Below are positions 7,759 to 18,128 of a stretch of DNA of 64,000 nt, piece by piece. The stretch covers positions 62,001 to 126,000 of the forward strand of contig JASCPE010000002.1 of NCBI GenBank assembly GCA_029959865.1, read 5' to 3'. Every line of letters begins with the position of its first letter. Position 1 is the stretch's first letter. This stretch comes from Microbacteriaceae bacterium PS02070. Its GTDB lineage: Bacteria; Actinomycetota; Actinomycetes; Actinomycetales; Microbacteriaceae. The translations under genes were made by a program, and so were the position numbers. The notes under the pieces were generated by a model. It had not been told where the DNA came from. It saw nothing but the letters and a program-made list of their open reading frames with translations, and searched no databases.

Positions 7759-8199
7759 CCGCGTGACGTGTCCGGTCGCCTTCACGTTATAGAGGGCGTG
7801 CTCGATCTTGCCCTCGGGGGAGATGACAAACGTCGACCGGATGACGCCCTCGATCACCTTTCCGTAGTTCATCTTCTCGCCCCATGCGCCGTACTCCTCG
7901 TGGACAACGTGGTCCGGGTCGCTGAGGAGCGTGAAGGTCAGTCCGTCTCTCTCACGGAACGCACGCAGCTTCGCGGGCTCGTCGCGGGAGACGCCGATGA
8001 CAGTGATACCCGCTGCCGCGAGTGAGCTCAACGAGTCACGGAAGTCGCACGCCTGCGTCGTGCAGCCGGGAGTGAGGGCTGCCGGGTAGAAGTAGAGCAC
8101 GACGCGTTCTCCGGAAAGATCCGCCAATCGGACCTCGGCGCCGTCCTGATCCGTGAGAGTGAAGTCGGGGGCCGGGTCGCCGGCGGTGAGCGTGGTCAT
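7732..8199 (-). CDS. bcp: Thiol peroxidase, Bcp/PrxQ-type peroxiredoxin
   Basis: A 155-residue AhpC/TSA-fold enzyme that reduces H2O2 and organic peroxides with thioredoxin. The peroxidatic Cys46 lies in PAALTPGCTTQAC, with the likely resolving Cys51 five residues on, as in atypical 2-Cys PrxQ enzymes. GVSRDEPAKLRAF and the C-terminal STFVISPEGKI are also family signatures, and the length is normal. It is the last gene of aroA-rsgA-bcp; its ATG overlaps the rsgA stop by four bases. The SigR/RsrA thiol-stress system sits at the other side of aroA. Confidence 0.92.
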   Translation of the reverse strand: MTTLTAGDPAPDFTLTDQDGAEVRLADLSGERVVLYFYPAALTPGCTTQACDFRDSLSSLAAAGITVIGVSRDEPAKLRAFRERDGLTFTLLSDPDHVVHEEYGAWGEKMNYGKVIEGVIRSTFVISPEGKIEHALYNVKATGHVTRLRKLLGLD

Positions 8200-9254
8200 G
8201 AGTCTCCTCCTCGTGCGGGTGCGAACGTCTCCAGCAGGCGCTGGAGTGAGTCAAGACGAGCGCGCCCGGTCTCATCGAGGTCGCCGCGTGCCGCGGCCTC
8301 CACGAGTGCGCAATCGGGGGCGTCCGGGAGATGGGTGCAGCCGCGGGGACATTCCTCTGCCAGAACGGCGAGGTCAGAGAATGCTCTCAGGATCGATGCC
8401 GGATCAACGTGTCCGAGGCCGAACGAGCGCACCCCCGGGGTGTCGATGACCCATCCTCTTCCCTCGGGCGACTCGTACCGCAGCGACACCGTCGAACTCG
8501 AGGTATGGCGGCCGCGACCGGTCACTTCGTTGACGTGTCCGGTGGCGCGCTCGGCGTGCGGCACGAGCGCGTTCACGAGAGTGGACTTTCCCACGCCGGA
8601 ATGCCCGACGAACACCGTCGAATGGCCGACGAGGCGACGCCCGATCTCGTCTACCGGCACGTCGCCGCGCGCGCTGCGGATGACCTCGAGGTCATCCAGC
8701 CCCGCGAAGTGCGAGAGGAATTCGCTCGGGTCCGCAAGGTCCGTCTTTGTCACGACCAGGAGCGGGTGTAACCCGGCATCCAGTGCCGCGATGAGATAAC
8801 GGTCCACGAGGCGCGGTCGCGGCTCCGGGTCGGCGGCCGCGACGACGATCAGCATCTGATCTGCGTTGGCGACGATCACTCGCTCAATATGGTCGGTGTC
8901 GTCGGCGCTGCGCCGAAGGAGGGATGTCCGCGGTTCGATTCCGACGATGCGGGCGAGCGTGCCCTCGTCTCCGGAGGTGTCTCCGACGATGCGGACGAGG
9001 TCTCCCGTGACGATGGCTTCACGGCGCAGCTCGCGCGCGCGGGTTGCGGTCACGGGATGCTCGTCGTCGGAATCCTCGGCGACCAGAACGCTGTAGCGAC
9101 CGCGGTCGACGCCGACAACGCGCGCGATGCGGGCGTCGTCGTGTGCGGGGCGTCGCTTTGTCCGCGGACGGTTCGCCTTGGGGTTCGGGCGGACGCGGAT
9201 GGCACTCTCGTCGAAGTCGTACTCGTCGTCGTCGTCCTGGTCGAGCCAGCTCAT
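8196..9254 (-). CDS. rsgA: Ribosome small-subunit GTPase RsgA
   Basis: A 352-residue circularly permuted GTPase that checks late 30S ribosome maturation. After an acidic N-terminus comes an OB fold (about 42-110), then G4 TKTD (169-172), G1 GHSGVGKS (217-224), G3 DTPG, and a C-terminal zinc motif in CPRGCTHLPDAPDC. ATG 9254 is chosen because it overlaps the aroA stop by four bases; the open frame continues upstream but only as antisense of aroA. The [16 protein letters not shown] start is typical of actinobacterial homologues. It ends in a four-base overlap with bcp. Confidence 0.93.
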   Translation of the reverse strand: MSWLDQDDDDEYDFDESAIRVRPNPKANRPRTKRRPAHDDARIARVVGVDRGRYSVLVAEDSDDEHPVTATRARELRREAIVTGDLVRIVGDTSGDEGTLARIVGIEPRTSLLRRSADDTDHIERVIVANADQMLIVVAAADPEPRPRLVDRYLIAALDAGLHPLLVVTKTDLADPSEFLSHFAGLDDLEVIRSARGDVPVDEIGRRLVGHSTVFVGHSGVGKSTLVNALVPHAERATGHVNEVTGRGRHTSSSTVSLRYESPEGRGWVIDTPGVRSFGLGHVDPASILRAFSDLAVLAEECPRGCTHLPDAPDCALVEAAARGDLDETGRARLDSLQRLLETFAPARGGDS

Positions 9255-10576
9255 GCGCGATCCCAGAGACGCTGCCACAGCGCCGGGAACTCCGGCATGG
9301 TCTTGGCCGTGGCACCGATGCCGTCGACCTCGACCCCCGGCACCCTCAGACCGACGATGGCTCCCGCGGTCGCGATGCGGTGGTCGTGGTGCGCTGGCCA
9401 CCTCCCGCCATGCAGGGGCACGGGCCGAATGCGGATGCCGTCGTCGAACTCCTCGGCGTCGCCACCGAGCGCACGGATGTTTCCGACGAGCGCCGCCAGA
9501 CGGTCGGTCTCGTGACCGCGGATGTGCGCGATACCGTGCAGGGTCGTCGGCGCATCGGCGAACACGGCCAGCGCCGCCAGGGTGGGCGTCAGCTCGCTCG
9601 CGGCCGACAGGTCCAGGTCCACGCCGGCGATCCGCCCCGTTCCGGCCACGGTGAGCGCCCCCGCGCGGCGCGAGACCCGGGCTCCCAGCAGCGTGAGGAT
9701 ATCGGTGAGCATCGCGCCCGGTTGGGTGGAACTGGCCGGCCAATGCGGCACGGTGACCGTGCCGCCGGTCACGACCGCCGCGGCCAGGAAGGGAGCCGCG
9801 TTGGAGAGATCCGGCTCGATCGTGATCTCCTTGCCCCGGATGGGACCGGCGGGAACGAGCCATTCGGTGGCGCTCGGCCGCTCGACGTGGACTCCCCGAT
9901 GGGCGAGCGCATCGATCGTCATGTCGATGTGGGGCTGGCTCGGGAGGCGTCCGCCGGAGTGGATCAGGTGGAGTCCGACGTCGAAGCGCGGGGCAGCCAG
10001 GAGCAGGCCGGAGACGAACTGGCTGGAGGCGCTGGCATCGATCGTGACTTCGCCGCCGCGGATATGACCGTGTCCTCGCACCGTGAACGGGAGGGACCAC
10101 GTGCCCCCGTCGTCGACATCGACGCCCAGCTCGCGGAGGGCCGAGATCATTGCGCCCATCGGCCGGTGGAGCGCCGTCTCATCGGCGGTGAGGGCGACGT
10201 CGCCGGCTGCCAGGCCGGCGAGCGGTGCGACAAAGCGCATGACGGTGCCGGCCTGCCCGCAGTTGATCGTGGTGTCGCCGCGCAAGGCCGCCGGAGTCAC
10301 CACGACGCTCGGGTCCGCGTCCGGGTCAGCCGAAACAGGGGCGATGCCGACGCCGAGCGCGCGGAGGGCGTCGGTCATCCGGTCTGAGTCGTCCGAGTGG
10401 AGCACTCCGCGCAGGGTGCTGGGGCCATCGGCGAGAGCAGCGAGAATCAGCTCGCGATTGGTCAGTGACTTCGACCCGGGGACCGAGATCGTCGCTTCGA
10501 CGGCGTCGTTGGCGACCGGAGCGGCCCAGAGGGAGTCGGCGCGAGACGCGTCGGGGGAATACCCGGCAGTGTTCAT
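9251..10576 (-). CDS. aroA: 3-phosphoshikimate 1-carboxyvinyltransferase (EPSP synthase)
   Basis: A 441-residue shikimate-pathway enzyme that joins shikimate-3-phosphate and PEP. Signatures are [20 protein letters not shown] near residue 33, [19 protein letters not shown] near 103, [16 protein letters not shown], the [20 protein letters not shown] stretch and [15 protein letters not shown] near the end. Length matches the family. It heads the leftward aroA-rsgA-bcp operon and is divergent from sigR; its first codons overlap the SigR promoter on the opposite strand, so the two transcription units share this region. The same aroA/rsgA/sigH grouping occurs in mycobacteria. Confidence 0.95.
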   Translation of the reverse strand: MNTAGYSPDASRADSLWAAPVANDAVEATISVPGSKSLTNRELILAALADGPSTLRGVLHSDDSDRMTDALRALGVGIAPVSADPDADPSVVVTPAALRGDTTINCGQAGTVMRFVAPLAGLAAGDVALTADETALHRPMGAMISALRELGVDVDDGGTWSLPFTVRGHGHIRGGEVTIDASASSQFVSGLLLAAPRFDVGLHLIHSGGRLPSQPHIDMTIDALAHRGVHVERPSATEWLVPAGPIRGKEITIEPDLSNAAPFLAAAVVTGGTVTVPHWPASSTQPGAMLTDILTLLGARVSRRAGALTVAGTGRIAGVDLDLSAASELTPTLAALAVFADAPTTLHGIAHIRGHETDRLAALVGNIRALGGDAEEFDDGIRIRPVPLHGGRWPAHHDHRIATAGAIVGLRVPGVEVDGIGATAKTMPEFPALWQRLWDRA

Positions 10577-10581
10577 CGGTT
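10556..10581 (+). promoter_or_regulatory. SigR-consensus promoter of sigR (GGAAT-N18-GTT)
   Basis: GGAAT at 10556-10560 and GTT at 10579-10581 are separated by exactly 18 bases, matching the published SigR/SigH-type consensus. The start site would fall near 10588-10591, giving a leader of about 33 bases before ATG 10623. It lies over the aroA start codon on the other strand. This predicts positive autoregulation of sigR-rsrA. Confidence 0.75.
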
Positions 10582-10622
10582 TCTACCCTAACGAAACGGT
10601 GTCCTCTGAATCGAAGGAACTC

Positions 10623-11279
10623 ATGATCACCACCCTCTCCAGGCCCGAAGAGATACGTGCCGACTCGCACGTAGACTGGCGGGCGATGGAAGATCAGATC
10701 GCGAGCGACGCGCGCACGCAGTTCGAAGAGCAGGCCCTGCCCTTCATGGATCAGCTGTACGCTGCGGCGATGCGCATGACGCGCAACCCCGCCGACGCGT
10801 CCGATCTCGTCCAGGAGACGTTCGTGAAGGCCTTCGGATCGTGGGCCTCTTTCACGCAGGGGACCAACCTCAAGGCGTGGCTGTACCGCATCCTCACCAA
10901 CACCTACATCAATCAGTACCGAAAGAAGCAGCGCGAGCCCTACCAGGACGCGATCGACGACCTCGAGGACTGGCAGCTGGGTGGGGCGGCGTCCACGACC
11001 GCGTCGAGCACGCGGTCAGCCGAGGCCGAGGCGATCGACCGGATGCCGGCGTCCATCGTGAAGGATGCCCTCCAAGAGCTTCCGGAGGACTTCCGGCTGG
11101 CGGTGTACCTCGCCGACGTTGAGGGATTCGCCTACCAGGAGATCGCGGACATCATGACGACGCCGATCGGCACCGTCATGAGCCGCCTGCACCGAGGGCG
11201 CAGAATGCTGCGCGAGAAGCTCGCCGACTATGCGCGCGAGCGAGGCATCAATGTCGAGTCGTCAAGGAGCAAGAAATGA
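10623..11279 (+). CDS. sigR: ECF sigma factor SigR/SigH (thiol-oxidative stress)
   Basis: A 218-residue group IV sigma factor. Region 2 spans about 37-105 ([20 protein letters not shown] and [20 protein letters not shown]), region 4 about 145-205 ([40 protein letters not shown]). ATG 10623 has AAGGA upstream; the frame continues further up only through antisense aroA sequence. The neighbour is a ZAS anti-sigma factor, overlapping by four bases. This pairing and the GGAAT-N18-GTT promoter identify it as the SigR/SigH regulator of thioredoxin-system and repair genes. Confidence 0.93.
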   Translation: MITTLSRPEEIRADSHVDWRAMEDQIASDARTQFEEQALPFMDQLYAAAMRMTRNPADASDLVQETFVKAFGSWASFTQGTNLKAWLYRILTNTYINQYRKKQREPYQDAIDDLEDWQLGGAASTTASSTRSAEAEAIDRMPASIVKDALQELPEDFRLAVYLADVEGFAYQEIADIMTTPIGTVMSRLHRGRRMLREKLADYARERGINVESSRSKK

Positions 11280-11521
11280 GCGACTGCGGGTGCGACAAAG
11301 CACGTAAAGACCTCGAAGAGTATCTGCGAAACGAGGTCTGCAAGACAGAGCACAGCGACATTCGCGCGCATCTGGAAACCTGCGAAGAGTGCCGGAGCGA
11401 GATGGTGGTCGCGCAGACGCTGACCGCGGTCGTCGCCAGGGCCTGCAAGGAGAGTGCGCCCGAACAGCTCCGTGAGCTCGTTCTCGCGAAGCTGCGCTCC
11501 GAGCAGGCACGCCACCACTGA
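11276..11521 (+). CDS. rsrA: ZAS-family zinc anti-sigma factor RsrA
   Basis: An 81-residue anti-sigma factor. The ZAS motif reads HLETCEEC, with His32, Cys36 and Cys39, and additional cysteines at 4, 6, 22 and 57. In RsrA the zinc-bound reduced form holds SigR, and disulfide formation with loss of zinc releases it. The ATG overlaps the sigR stop by four bases, giving fixed stoichiometry. It is convergent with, and abuts, the diacylglycerol kinase-like gene. Confidence 0.93.
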   Translation: MSDCGCDKARKDLEEYLRNEVCKTEHSDIRAHLETCEECRSEMVVAQTLTAVVARACKESAPEQLRELVLAKLRSEQARHH

Positions 11522-12433
11522 TCAGTCCGGAAGCGGCTCGACCCCCTCGGGGTGATAGATCGTGAGGGCCCCGGGCGCGACGTCGACGGTGAGGGGGAGC
11601 GTCCCGACAGGCTCCCCGTCGGCGTACGGCACCACCTCCTGCGCATCGATTCTGACGCTGCGCACGCGCATGGTCTCGACTTCCTCGATGGTCGTGTGGG
11701 TTCCTCGATGCAGGCGGGGGAGGAGTCCCAGGAGCCGCAGGGTGCCCACGGGGCGGACCACCGTCAGATCGAGGAGTCCATCGTCCACGTGCGCGAAGGG
11801 CGCGATCGGGATTCCGCCGCCGTAGCGGGGCCCGTTCGCGACGGTGACCATCAACGCATCGATCGCACGCTTAATGCGCCGCCCCTCCTCGTCCTCGATC
11901 TCCAACCGGAACCAGATCGGCCGCGGGTTGACGATCTCGGCGAGGATCGCGCGTCGGTAGCGACCGGCGCCGGACATTCGATTGGCCCGGTCGTTGACCC
12001 GTGAATCGAGTCCGCTCGCGAGGACTGTCGCAAAGAGCATCGTGCCGGCGGGGCCCCGGGCGCGACCGAGATCGATCGTGAGGGTGCGGCCCGCGAGAAC
12101 TGCGTCGACCGCCTCGTCGGGGGTCATCCCGTCCAGGCCGATCGTCGCCGCGAAGTCGTTACCGGTGCCCTGGGGGACAACAGCCATACCGATGCCGGAG
12201 TCCGCCAGCTGCTGGATGGCGATCGATACGGTCCCATCGCCGCCGATGACGATGACGGCGTTGACCCCTAGCTCGACCGCAGTACGCAATAGGTCGGCTG
12301 ATTCGGTCGCGTCCGCGCCCGCGATCAGCGTCGTCTGCGCACCGTGCGCGGCGAGTCGAGCCGTCACGCGGTCCGTCACGGCCCGAGTCTCGCGGTCGAG
12401 CGCAGTCGGATTCACCAGGAGTGCGACGTCCAT
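11522..12433 (-). CDS. Diacylglycerol/lipid kinase family protein
   Basis: A 303-residue DAGK_cat-domain protein, probably a soluble lipid kinase that phosphorylates diacylglycerol or a related lipid at the membrane. The glycine-rich nucleotide loop GGDGTVS is at 64-70, and VVPQGTGNDFAATIGL follows at about 85-100. GGGIPIAPFAHVDDGLLDLT is the typical C-domain strand. AAGGACGGC precedes the ATG. The family (DgkB/YegS) has several substrates and the sequence does not choose among them. Confidence 0.88.
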   Translation of the reverse strand: MDVALLVNPTALDRETRAVTDRVTARLAAHGAQTTLIAGADATESADLLRTAVELGVNAVIVIGGDGTVSIAIQQLADSGIGMAVVPQGTGNDFAATIGLDGMTPDEAVDAVLAGRTLTIDLGRARGPAGTMLFATVLASGLDSRVNDRANRMSGAGRYRRAILAEIVNPRPIWFRLEIEDEEGRRIKRAIDALMVTVANGPRYGGGIPIAPFAHVDDGLLDLTVVRPVGTLRLLGLLPRLHRGTHTTIEEVETMRVRSVRIDAQEVVPYADGEPVGTLPLTVDVAPGALTIYHPEGVEPLPD

Positions 12434-12485
12434 GCCGTCCTTGCCACTTCGGGGGACCGGATGACGCGAGTCACCTGGTCACGTC

Positions 12486-15400
12486 TCACGCGTTGAGCGC
12501 CTGCTCCAGCAGCGAGGTCTGTTCGATGGCGTGCACCTTCGGCGACCCGGTGGCCGTCGACGCGGCAGCGGGGCGGCACACGACGGAGATCTCGTGGTCA
12601 GGAAGCTGGCCCGCGAACTCGAGCGCGATGAACGGCCACGCACCCTGGTTGGCCGGTTCGTCCTGCACCCAGACGACCTCCGCCTGGGGATAGCGCTCCA
12701 GCACGGTGCGCAGCTCGTCGATCGGCGCCGGGTAGTACTGCTCCAGGCGGACGAGGGCGACCTTCGGGTTGGGCTTCTTGTCCAACTCCGCGACGAGATC
12801 CCAGTGGATCTTGCCGGCGTGCAGGAGCACGCGGGTCACCTGCGAGGCATCGATGTCGCGGGTGTCGTCCAGGACCGGTTCGAACTTGCCCTTGGTGAAG
12901 TCATCAACGGGGCTCGTCGCGCCACGCAGGCGCAACATCGCCTTCGGAGTGAAGACGATCAGCGGTCGTCGGGGGCGCGCATACGCCTGACGGCGCAGGA
13001 GATGGAAATAGGACGCCGGGGTGGAGGGACGCGCGACGATCATGTTGTCCTGCGCGCTCATCTGGAGGTATCGCTCGATGCGCGCCGAGGAGTGATCCGG
13101 TCCCTGACCCTCGTAGCCGTGCGGCAGCAGGAGGACGACGCCGGACTGCTGACCCCACTTCTGGTCTGCCGCGGAGATGTACTCGTCGATGACCGACTGC
13201 GCGCCGTTGGCGAAGTCGCCGAACTGGGCTTCCCACAGCGTGAGGGTGTCGGGACGCTCGACGGAGTATCCGTACTCGAACGCCATCGCCGCGTACTCGC
13301 TCAGGAGCGAGTCATAGGCATAGAAGCGCCCCTGGTTGTCAGACAGGTTCGTGAGCGGCAACCATTCCTGGCCGTTGTCTCGGTCGTGCAGTACGGCGTG
13401 ACGCTGCACGAACGTCCCACGGCGCGAGTCCTGACCAGCAAGGCGCACGTTCGTGCCCTCCTTGAGGATGGAGCCGAACGCGAGCAGTTCCGCGAAAGCC
13501 CAGTCGATGCCGCCGTTGCGGCTCATGTCGTGGCGCTTGTCCAGGAGCTGCTGGAGCTTGCGGTGAACCGTGAATCCTTCGGGCTTGTTCACGAACGCGT
13601 CGCCGATCTGCTCGATCACGGTGCGATCGACGGCGGTGGATTCGGGGGCACCGCTGAGGGTTTCGAGCGTGCCGGTATCGGTCATGCCGACGACCTGGGA
13701 GGCTCCGGTCTCGGCCGCGTGCGTCTCGGCGAACGCGACCTCGAGGCGGCGCTGGAAGTCCTGCTTCGCGCTCTCGTATTCCTCTTCGGTGATATCACCA
13801 CGGCCGACAAGCGCCTCGGTGTAGAGCTGGCGCACGGAGCGCTTCGCTTCGATGAGGTTCGTCATCAGCGGCTGCGTCATCGACGGGTCATCGCCCTCGT
13901 TGTGGCCACGGCGGCGGTAGCAGACGAGGTCGATCACGACATCGCGATGGAACTCCTCGCGGTAGCGGAACGCGAGTTCTGCCACGTGGATGACCGCCTC
14001 GGGGTCATCGCCGTTCACGTGGAAGATCGGAGCCTGGATCGTCTTTGCGACATCCGTCGCATACACGGACGTGCGTCCATCCAGCGGCAGGGTCGTGAAG
14101 CCGAGCTGGTTGTTGACGACCACGTGCACCGTTCCGCCGGTGCGGTATCCGCGCAGCTGCGACATCTGGAGTGTCTCGACCACAACGCCCTGGCCCGCGA
14201 ATGCGGCATCGCCGTGGACGAGGATCGGCAGCCACGAGAACGAGCCGATCGCCTTGCGGTCCTGCTTCGCGCGAACGATCCCTTCCAGCACACCGTCCAC
14301 CGTCTCCAAGTGGGACGGGTTCGCGGCGAGGTAGACGGGGAGTTCCGCGCCCTCGTCGGAGACGAAGGTGCCCTCGGTGCCGAGGTGGTACTTCACATCG
14401 CCCGATCCGCTCTTCGAGCCGATCGCAACCGATCCTTCGAACTCGCGGAACATCTGGCTGTATGTCTTGCCTGCGATGTTGGTGAGAACGTTCAGGCGGC
14501 CACGGTGGGCCATCCCGATCGCGGCGCCGTCGAGGTTGGTGTCCGCGGCCCCCTGCAGCATCTGGTCCAGCAGCGGGATGAGCGACTCGCCGCCCTCGAG
14601 GCTGAAGCGCTTCTGGCCGACATACTTCGTCTGCAGGAACGTCTCGAACGCTTCGGCCTCGTTCAGCTTGCTGAGGATGCGGATCTGCTCATCGTGGCCG
14701 GGCTTCTGGTACTTGACTTCGACGTTCTCCTGGAACCACTTGCGCTGCTCGGGGTCCTGGATGTGCATGTACTCGATGCCGATCGTGCGGCAGTACGAGT
14801 CGCGCAGCACGCCGAGGATGTCGCGCAGCTTCATGACGCGCTTGCCGCCGAATCCGCCGGTGACGAACTCGCGGTCGAGGTCCCAGAAGGTCAGACCGTG
14901 CGATTCGATCTCGAGGTCCGGGTGGGTGCGCTGCACATACTCGAGCGGGTCGACGTCGGCCATGAGGTGACCGCGGACCCGGAAGGAGTTGATGAGCTCC
15001 TGAACGCGCGACTGCTTGTCGATGCGCTCGGCGAGGTCGACGTTGATGTCATCGCCCCAGTGGATCGGCGCGTAGGGGATGCGCAGAGCGGCGAAGATGC
15101 CCTCGTAGAAGCCGCGTTGACCCGTGAGGAACTCGTGGACGATCTTGAGGAACTCGCCCGAGCCCGCGCCCTGGATGACGCGGTGGTCGTACGTGCTCGT
15201 CAGCGTGATCGTCTTGCCGATCGCCATTTCGACCAGCGTGCGCTCGCTCGTGCCTTGGAACTCGGCCGGGTACTCCAGGGCCCCGGCGCCGATGATGCAG
15301 CCCTGCCCCTTCATGAGGCGTGGGACGGAGTGGACCGTGCCGATTCCGCCGGGGTTGGTCAACGAGAGCGTCGTGCCCTGGAAGTCGGCGGCCGTGAGCT

Positions 15401-16379
15401 TGTTGGCGCGGGCGCGCTTGATCAGATCCTCGTAGGCGCTGAGGTACTCGCCGAACGTGAGGGATTCGGCGCGCTTGATGCTCGGCACGAGGAGGGCGCG
15501 GGTGCCATCCGGCTTCGGGATATCGATTGCGATGCCGAGATTGACGTGTGCGTGCGCGACCAGCGAAGGCTTGCCGTCGATCTCCGCGTAGGAGACGTTC
15601 TGCGAGGGGAAGAGCTTGAGCGCCTGGATGAGGGCCCAACCGATGAGGTGGGTGAAGCTGATTTTGCCGCCGCGGGTGCGCGCCATGTGGTTGTTGATGA
15701 CGATGCGGTTGTCGATCATCAGCTTCGCTGGGATCGTTCGCACGCTCGTCGCCGTGGGGACGGTCAGGGACTCGTCCATGTTCGCCGCGAGGGTCTTGGG
15801 CATACCGCGAAGCGGCGTGACGGTGTCCTCGCGGTCCTCGGAGTCGTCGCTCTTGCTCGTGTCGGGGGCCTGCGCCGGGATCGGCTGGCGCGCGGCCGGG
15901 CGCGCCGTCGTGCGGGCGACGGGCTTGCCGCCGGCGCCCTGTGCCCCGGTGGATGCGGCGACCGTCTCGGTCACCTCGCCCGCGGTCGGGCCGGGCTTGG
16001 CGGGAGTCGAGGTGGGGGAGGAGTCCGCAGTGCTTGCGGCCGGGGTTTCGCCGCCCTTCGTGGCGGACTCGTCGCCCTTGGCAGCGGACTCGTTGGCCTG
16101 GGACGGCTTGTTCGGCCCGCCCGCACTCTTCGCGGCTTCCTGGGCGGCCGTCTTGTCGGCAGCATCAGCATTCGCGGGCGCGCTCGCATCCTTGCCGGAT
16201 GCTGCCGAGCTCGCGGCGTCATCACCGTCGGGGTTGTACGCCTCAAGAATGGGCCACCACGACTTGTCGACGGAGTTACGGTCCTGCGTGAACTGTTCGT
16301 ACAGCTCTGCGACGAGCCATTCGTTGGCTCCGAACTCGCCTTCGCTGGAGGTGCCGACACCGGTCACGGAACTGGACAC
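12486..16379 (-). CDS. kgd: Multifunctional 2-oxoglutarate decarboxylase/dehydrogenase E1-E2 (Kgd)
   Basis: A 1297-residue actinobacterial fusion enzyme. Residues 1-40 are the E1 N-terminal peptide (EFGANEWLVAELYEQFTQD); 45-190 is a Pro/Ala/Ser-rich flexible linker; 195-430 is an E2-type succinyltransferase domain ending in YDHRVIQGAGSGEF; 480-1290 is the ThDP-dependent E1o decarboxylase with HGDAAFAGQG and VNGDDPEAVIHVAELAFRYR. No lipoyl domain is present, as expected: the partner E2p supplies lipoate. It runs the 2-oxoglutarate step of the TCA cycle and in mycobacteria is controlled by the FHA protein GarA/OdhI. The start is GTG with AGGGA upstream; a TAACCT -10 box lies about 80 bases up. 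Confidence 0.96.
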   Translation of the reverse strand: MSSSVTGVGTSSEGEFGANEWLVAELYEQFTQDRNSVDKSWWPILEAYNPDGDDAASSAASGKDASAPANADAADKTAAQEAAKSAGGPNKPSQANESAAKGDESATKGGETPAASTADSSPTSTPAKPGPTAGEVTETVAASTGAQGAGGKPVARTTARPAARQPIPAQAPDTSKSDDSEDREDTVTPLRGMPKTLAANMDESLTVPTATSVRTIPAKLMIDNRIVINNHMARTRGGKISFTHLIGWALIQALKLFPSQNVSYAEIDGKPSLVAHAHVNLGIAIDIPKPDGTRALLVPSIKRAESLTFGEYLSAYEDLIKRARANKLTAADFQGTTLSLTNPGGIGTVHSVPRLMKGQGCIIGAGALEYPAEFQGTSERTLVEMAIGKTITLTSTYDHRVIQGAGSGEFLKIVHEFLTGQRGFYEGIFAALRIPYAPIHWGDDINVDLAERIDKQSRVQELINSFRVRGHLMADVDPLEYVQRTHPDLEIESHGLTFWDLDREFVTGGFGGKRVMKLRDILGVLRDSYCRTIGIEYMHIQDPEQRKWFQENVEVKYQKPGHDEQIRILSKLNEAEAFETFLQTKYVGQKRFSLEGGESLIPLLDQMLQGAADTNLDGAAIGMAHRGRLNVLTNIAGKTYSQMFREFEGSVAIGSKSGSGDVKYHLGTEGTFVSDEGAELPVYLAANPSHLETVDGVLEGIVRAKQDRKAIGSFSWLPILVHGDAAFAGQGVVVETLQMSQLRGYRTGGTVHVVVNNQLGFTTLPLDGRTSVYATDVAKTIQAPIFHVNGDDPEAVIHVAELAFRYREEFHRDVVIDLVCYRRRGHNEGDDPSMTQPLMTNLIEAKRSVRQLYTEALVGRGDITEEEYESAKQDFQRRLEVAFAETHAAETGASQVVGMTDTGTLETLSGAPESTAVDRTVIEQIGDAFVNKPEGFTVHRKLQQLLDKRHDMSRNGGIDWAFAELLAFGSILKEGTNVRLAGQDSRRGTFVQRHAVLHDRDNGQEWLPLTNLSDNQGRFYAYDSLLSEYAAMAFEYGYSVERPDTLTLWEAQFGDFANGAQSVIDEYISAADQKWGQQSGVVLLLPHGYEGQGPDHSSARIERYLQMSAQDNMIVARPSTPASYFHLLRRQAYARPRRPLIVFTPKAMLRLRGATSPVDDFTKGKFEPVLDDTRDIDASQVTRVLLHAGKIHWDLVAELDKKPNPKVALVRLEQYYPAPIDELRTVLERYPQAEVVWVQDEPANQGAWPFIALEFAGQLPDHEISVVCRPAAASTATGSPKVHAIEQTSLLEQALNA

Positions 16380-16512
16380 GGTTTCCCTGCTTTCATCGCT
16401 GAAGTTCGATTCGTCCTGCGTCTGATCGGACGCGAAAAAGACATGCTGTTCCAGGTTAACGCAGGATCAGGGGGAAATGGTTGGAGCGGACCGACCCACC
16501 GCCGCCAGTCGG

Positions 16513-16518
16513 TAGCGT
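16513..16518 (+). promoter_or_regulatory. -10 box TAGCGT, leaderless promoter of guaB1
   Basis: TAGCGT with exactly six bases before ATG 16525. Confidence 0.5.
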
Positions 16519-16521
16519 TGA

Positions 16522-17982
<1,461 letters not shown>

Positions 17983-18016
17983 TCACCGTTGCGCACGGCG
18001 AGATCTCGCGCGCGCA

Positions 18017-18040
18017 CACGCGGGGGCGCGCCCCCGCGTG
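18017..18040. promoter_or_regulatory. 24-bp perfect palindrome ahead of the CNNM unit
   Basis: Each half is CACGCGGGGGCG or its complement, with no interruption. It starts 35 bases after the guaB1 stop and ends three bases before the -10 box TAAGAT of the uORF, so it covers the -35/spacer region. As DNA it could be a repressor operator; as RNA it would be a GC hairpin with a CGCG loop but no T tract, so a guaB1 terminator is the alternative. Confidence 0.6.
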
Positions 18041-18043
18041 GCG

Positions 18044-18049
18044 TAAGAT
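18044..18049 (+). promoter_or_regulatory. -10 box TAAGAT for the uORF-CNNM transcript
   Basis: TAAGAT lies ten bases before ATG 18060. Transcription would start near 18056, leaving three or four bases before the uORF. Confidence 0.5.
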
Positions 18050-18059
18050 TGACCCAATC

Positions 18060-18128
18060 ATGGACGACCCTCCTAGTAGACCCTCGCCCCACCAACCCAC
18101 CTTTGCCCCCACGGGGGGTGAGTCGTAG
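18060..18128 (+). CDS. 22-residue Asp/Pro-rich leader peptide (uORF) ahead of CNNM genes
   Basis: ATG 18060 opens a 22-codon ORF that begins MDDPPSRPSP and has six prolines, ending GGES and TAG at 18126-18128. That stop overlaps the GTG start of the CNNM gene by one base. The CNNM ribosome site (GGGGGGTGAG) lies within the last codons of the uORF, so translation of the leader must affect access to it. A run of acidic and proline codons at the N-terminus is the feature of MgtL, the enterobacterial leader that destabilises ribosomes at low Mg2+. Here the downstream genes belong to a Mg2+-linked family. Regulation by Mg2+ or proline supply is inference; that the peptide is made is not proven. 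Confidence 0.5.
   Translation: MDDPPSRPSPHQPTFAPTGGES

Noticed and set aside
9255..10100. N-terminal extension of rsgA
   Set aside because: The extra residues come from the aroA region in another frame; the ATG at 9254 overlaps the aroA stop and matches the family start.
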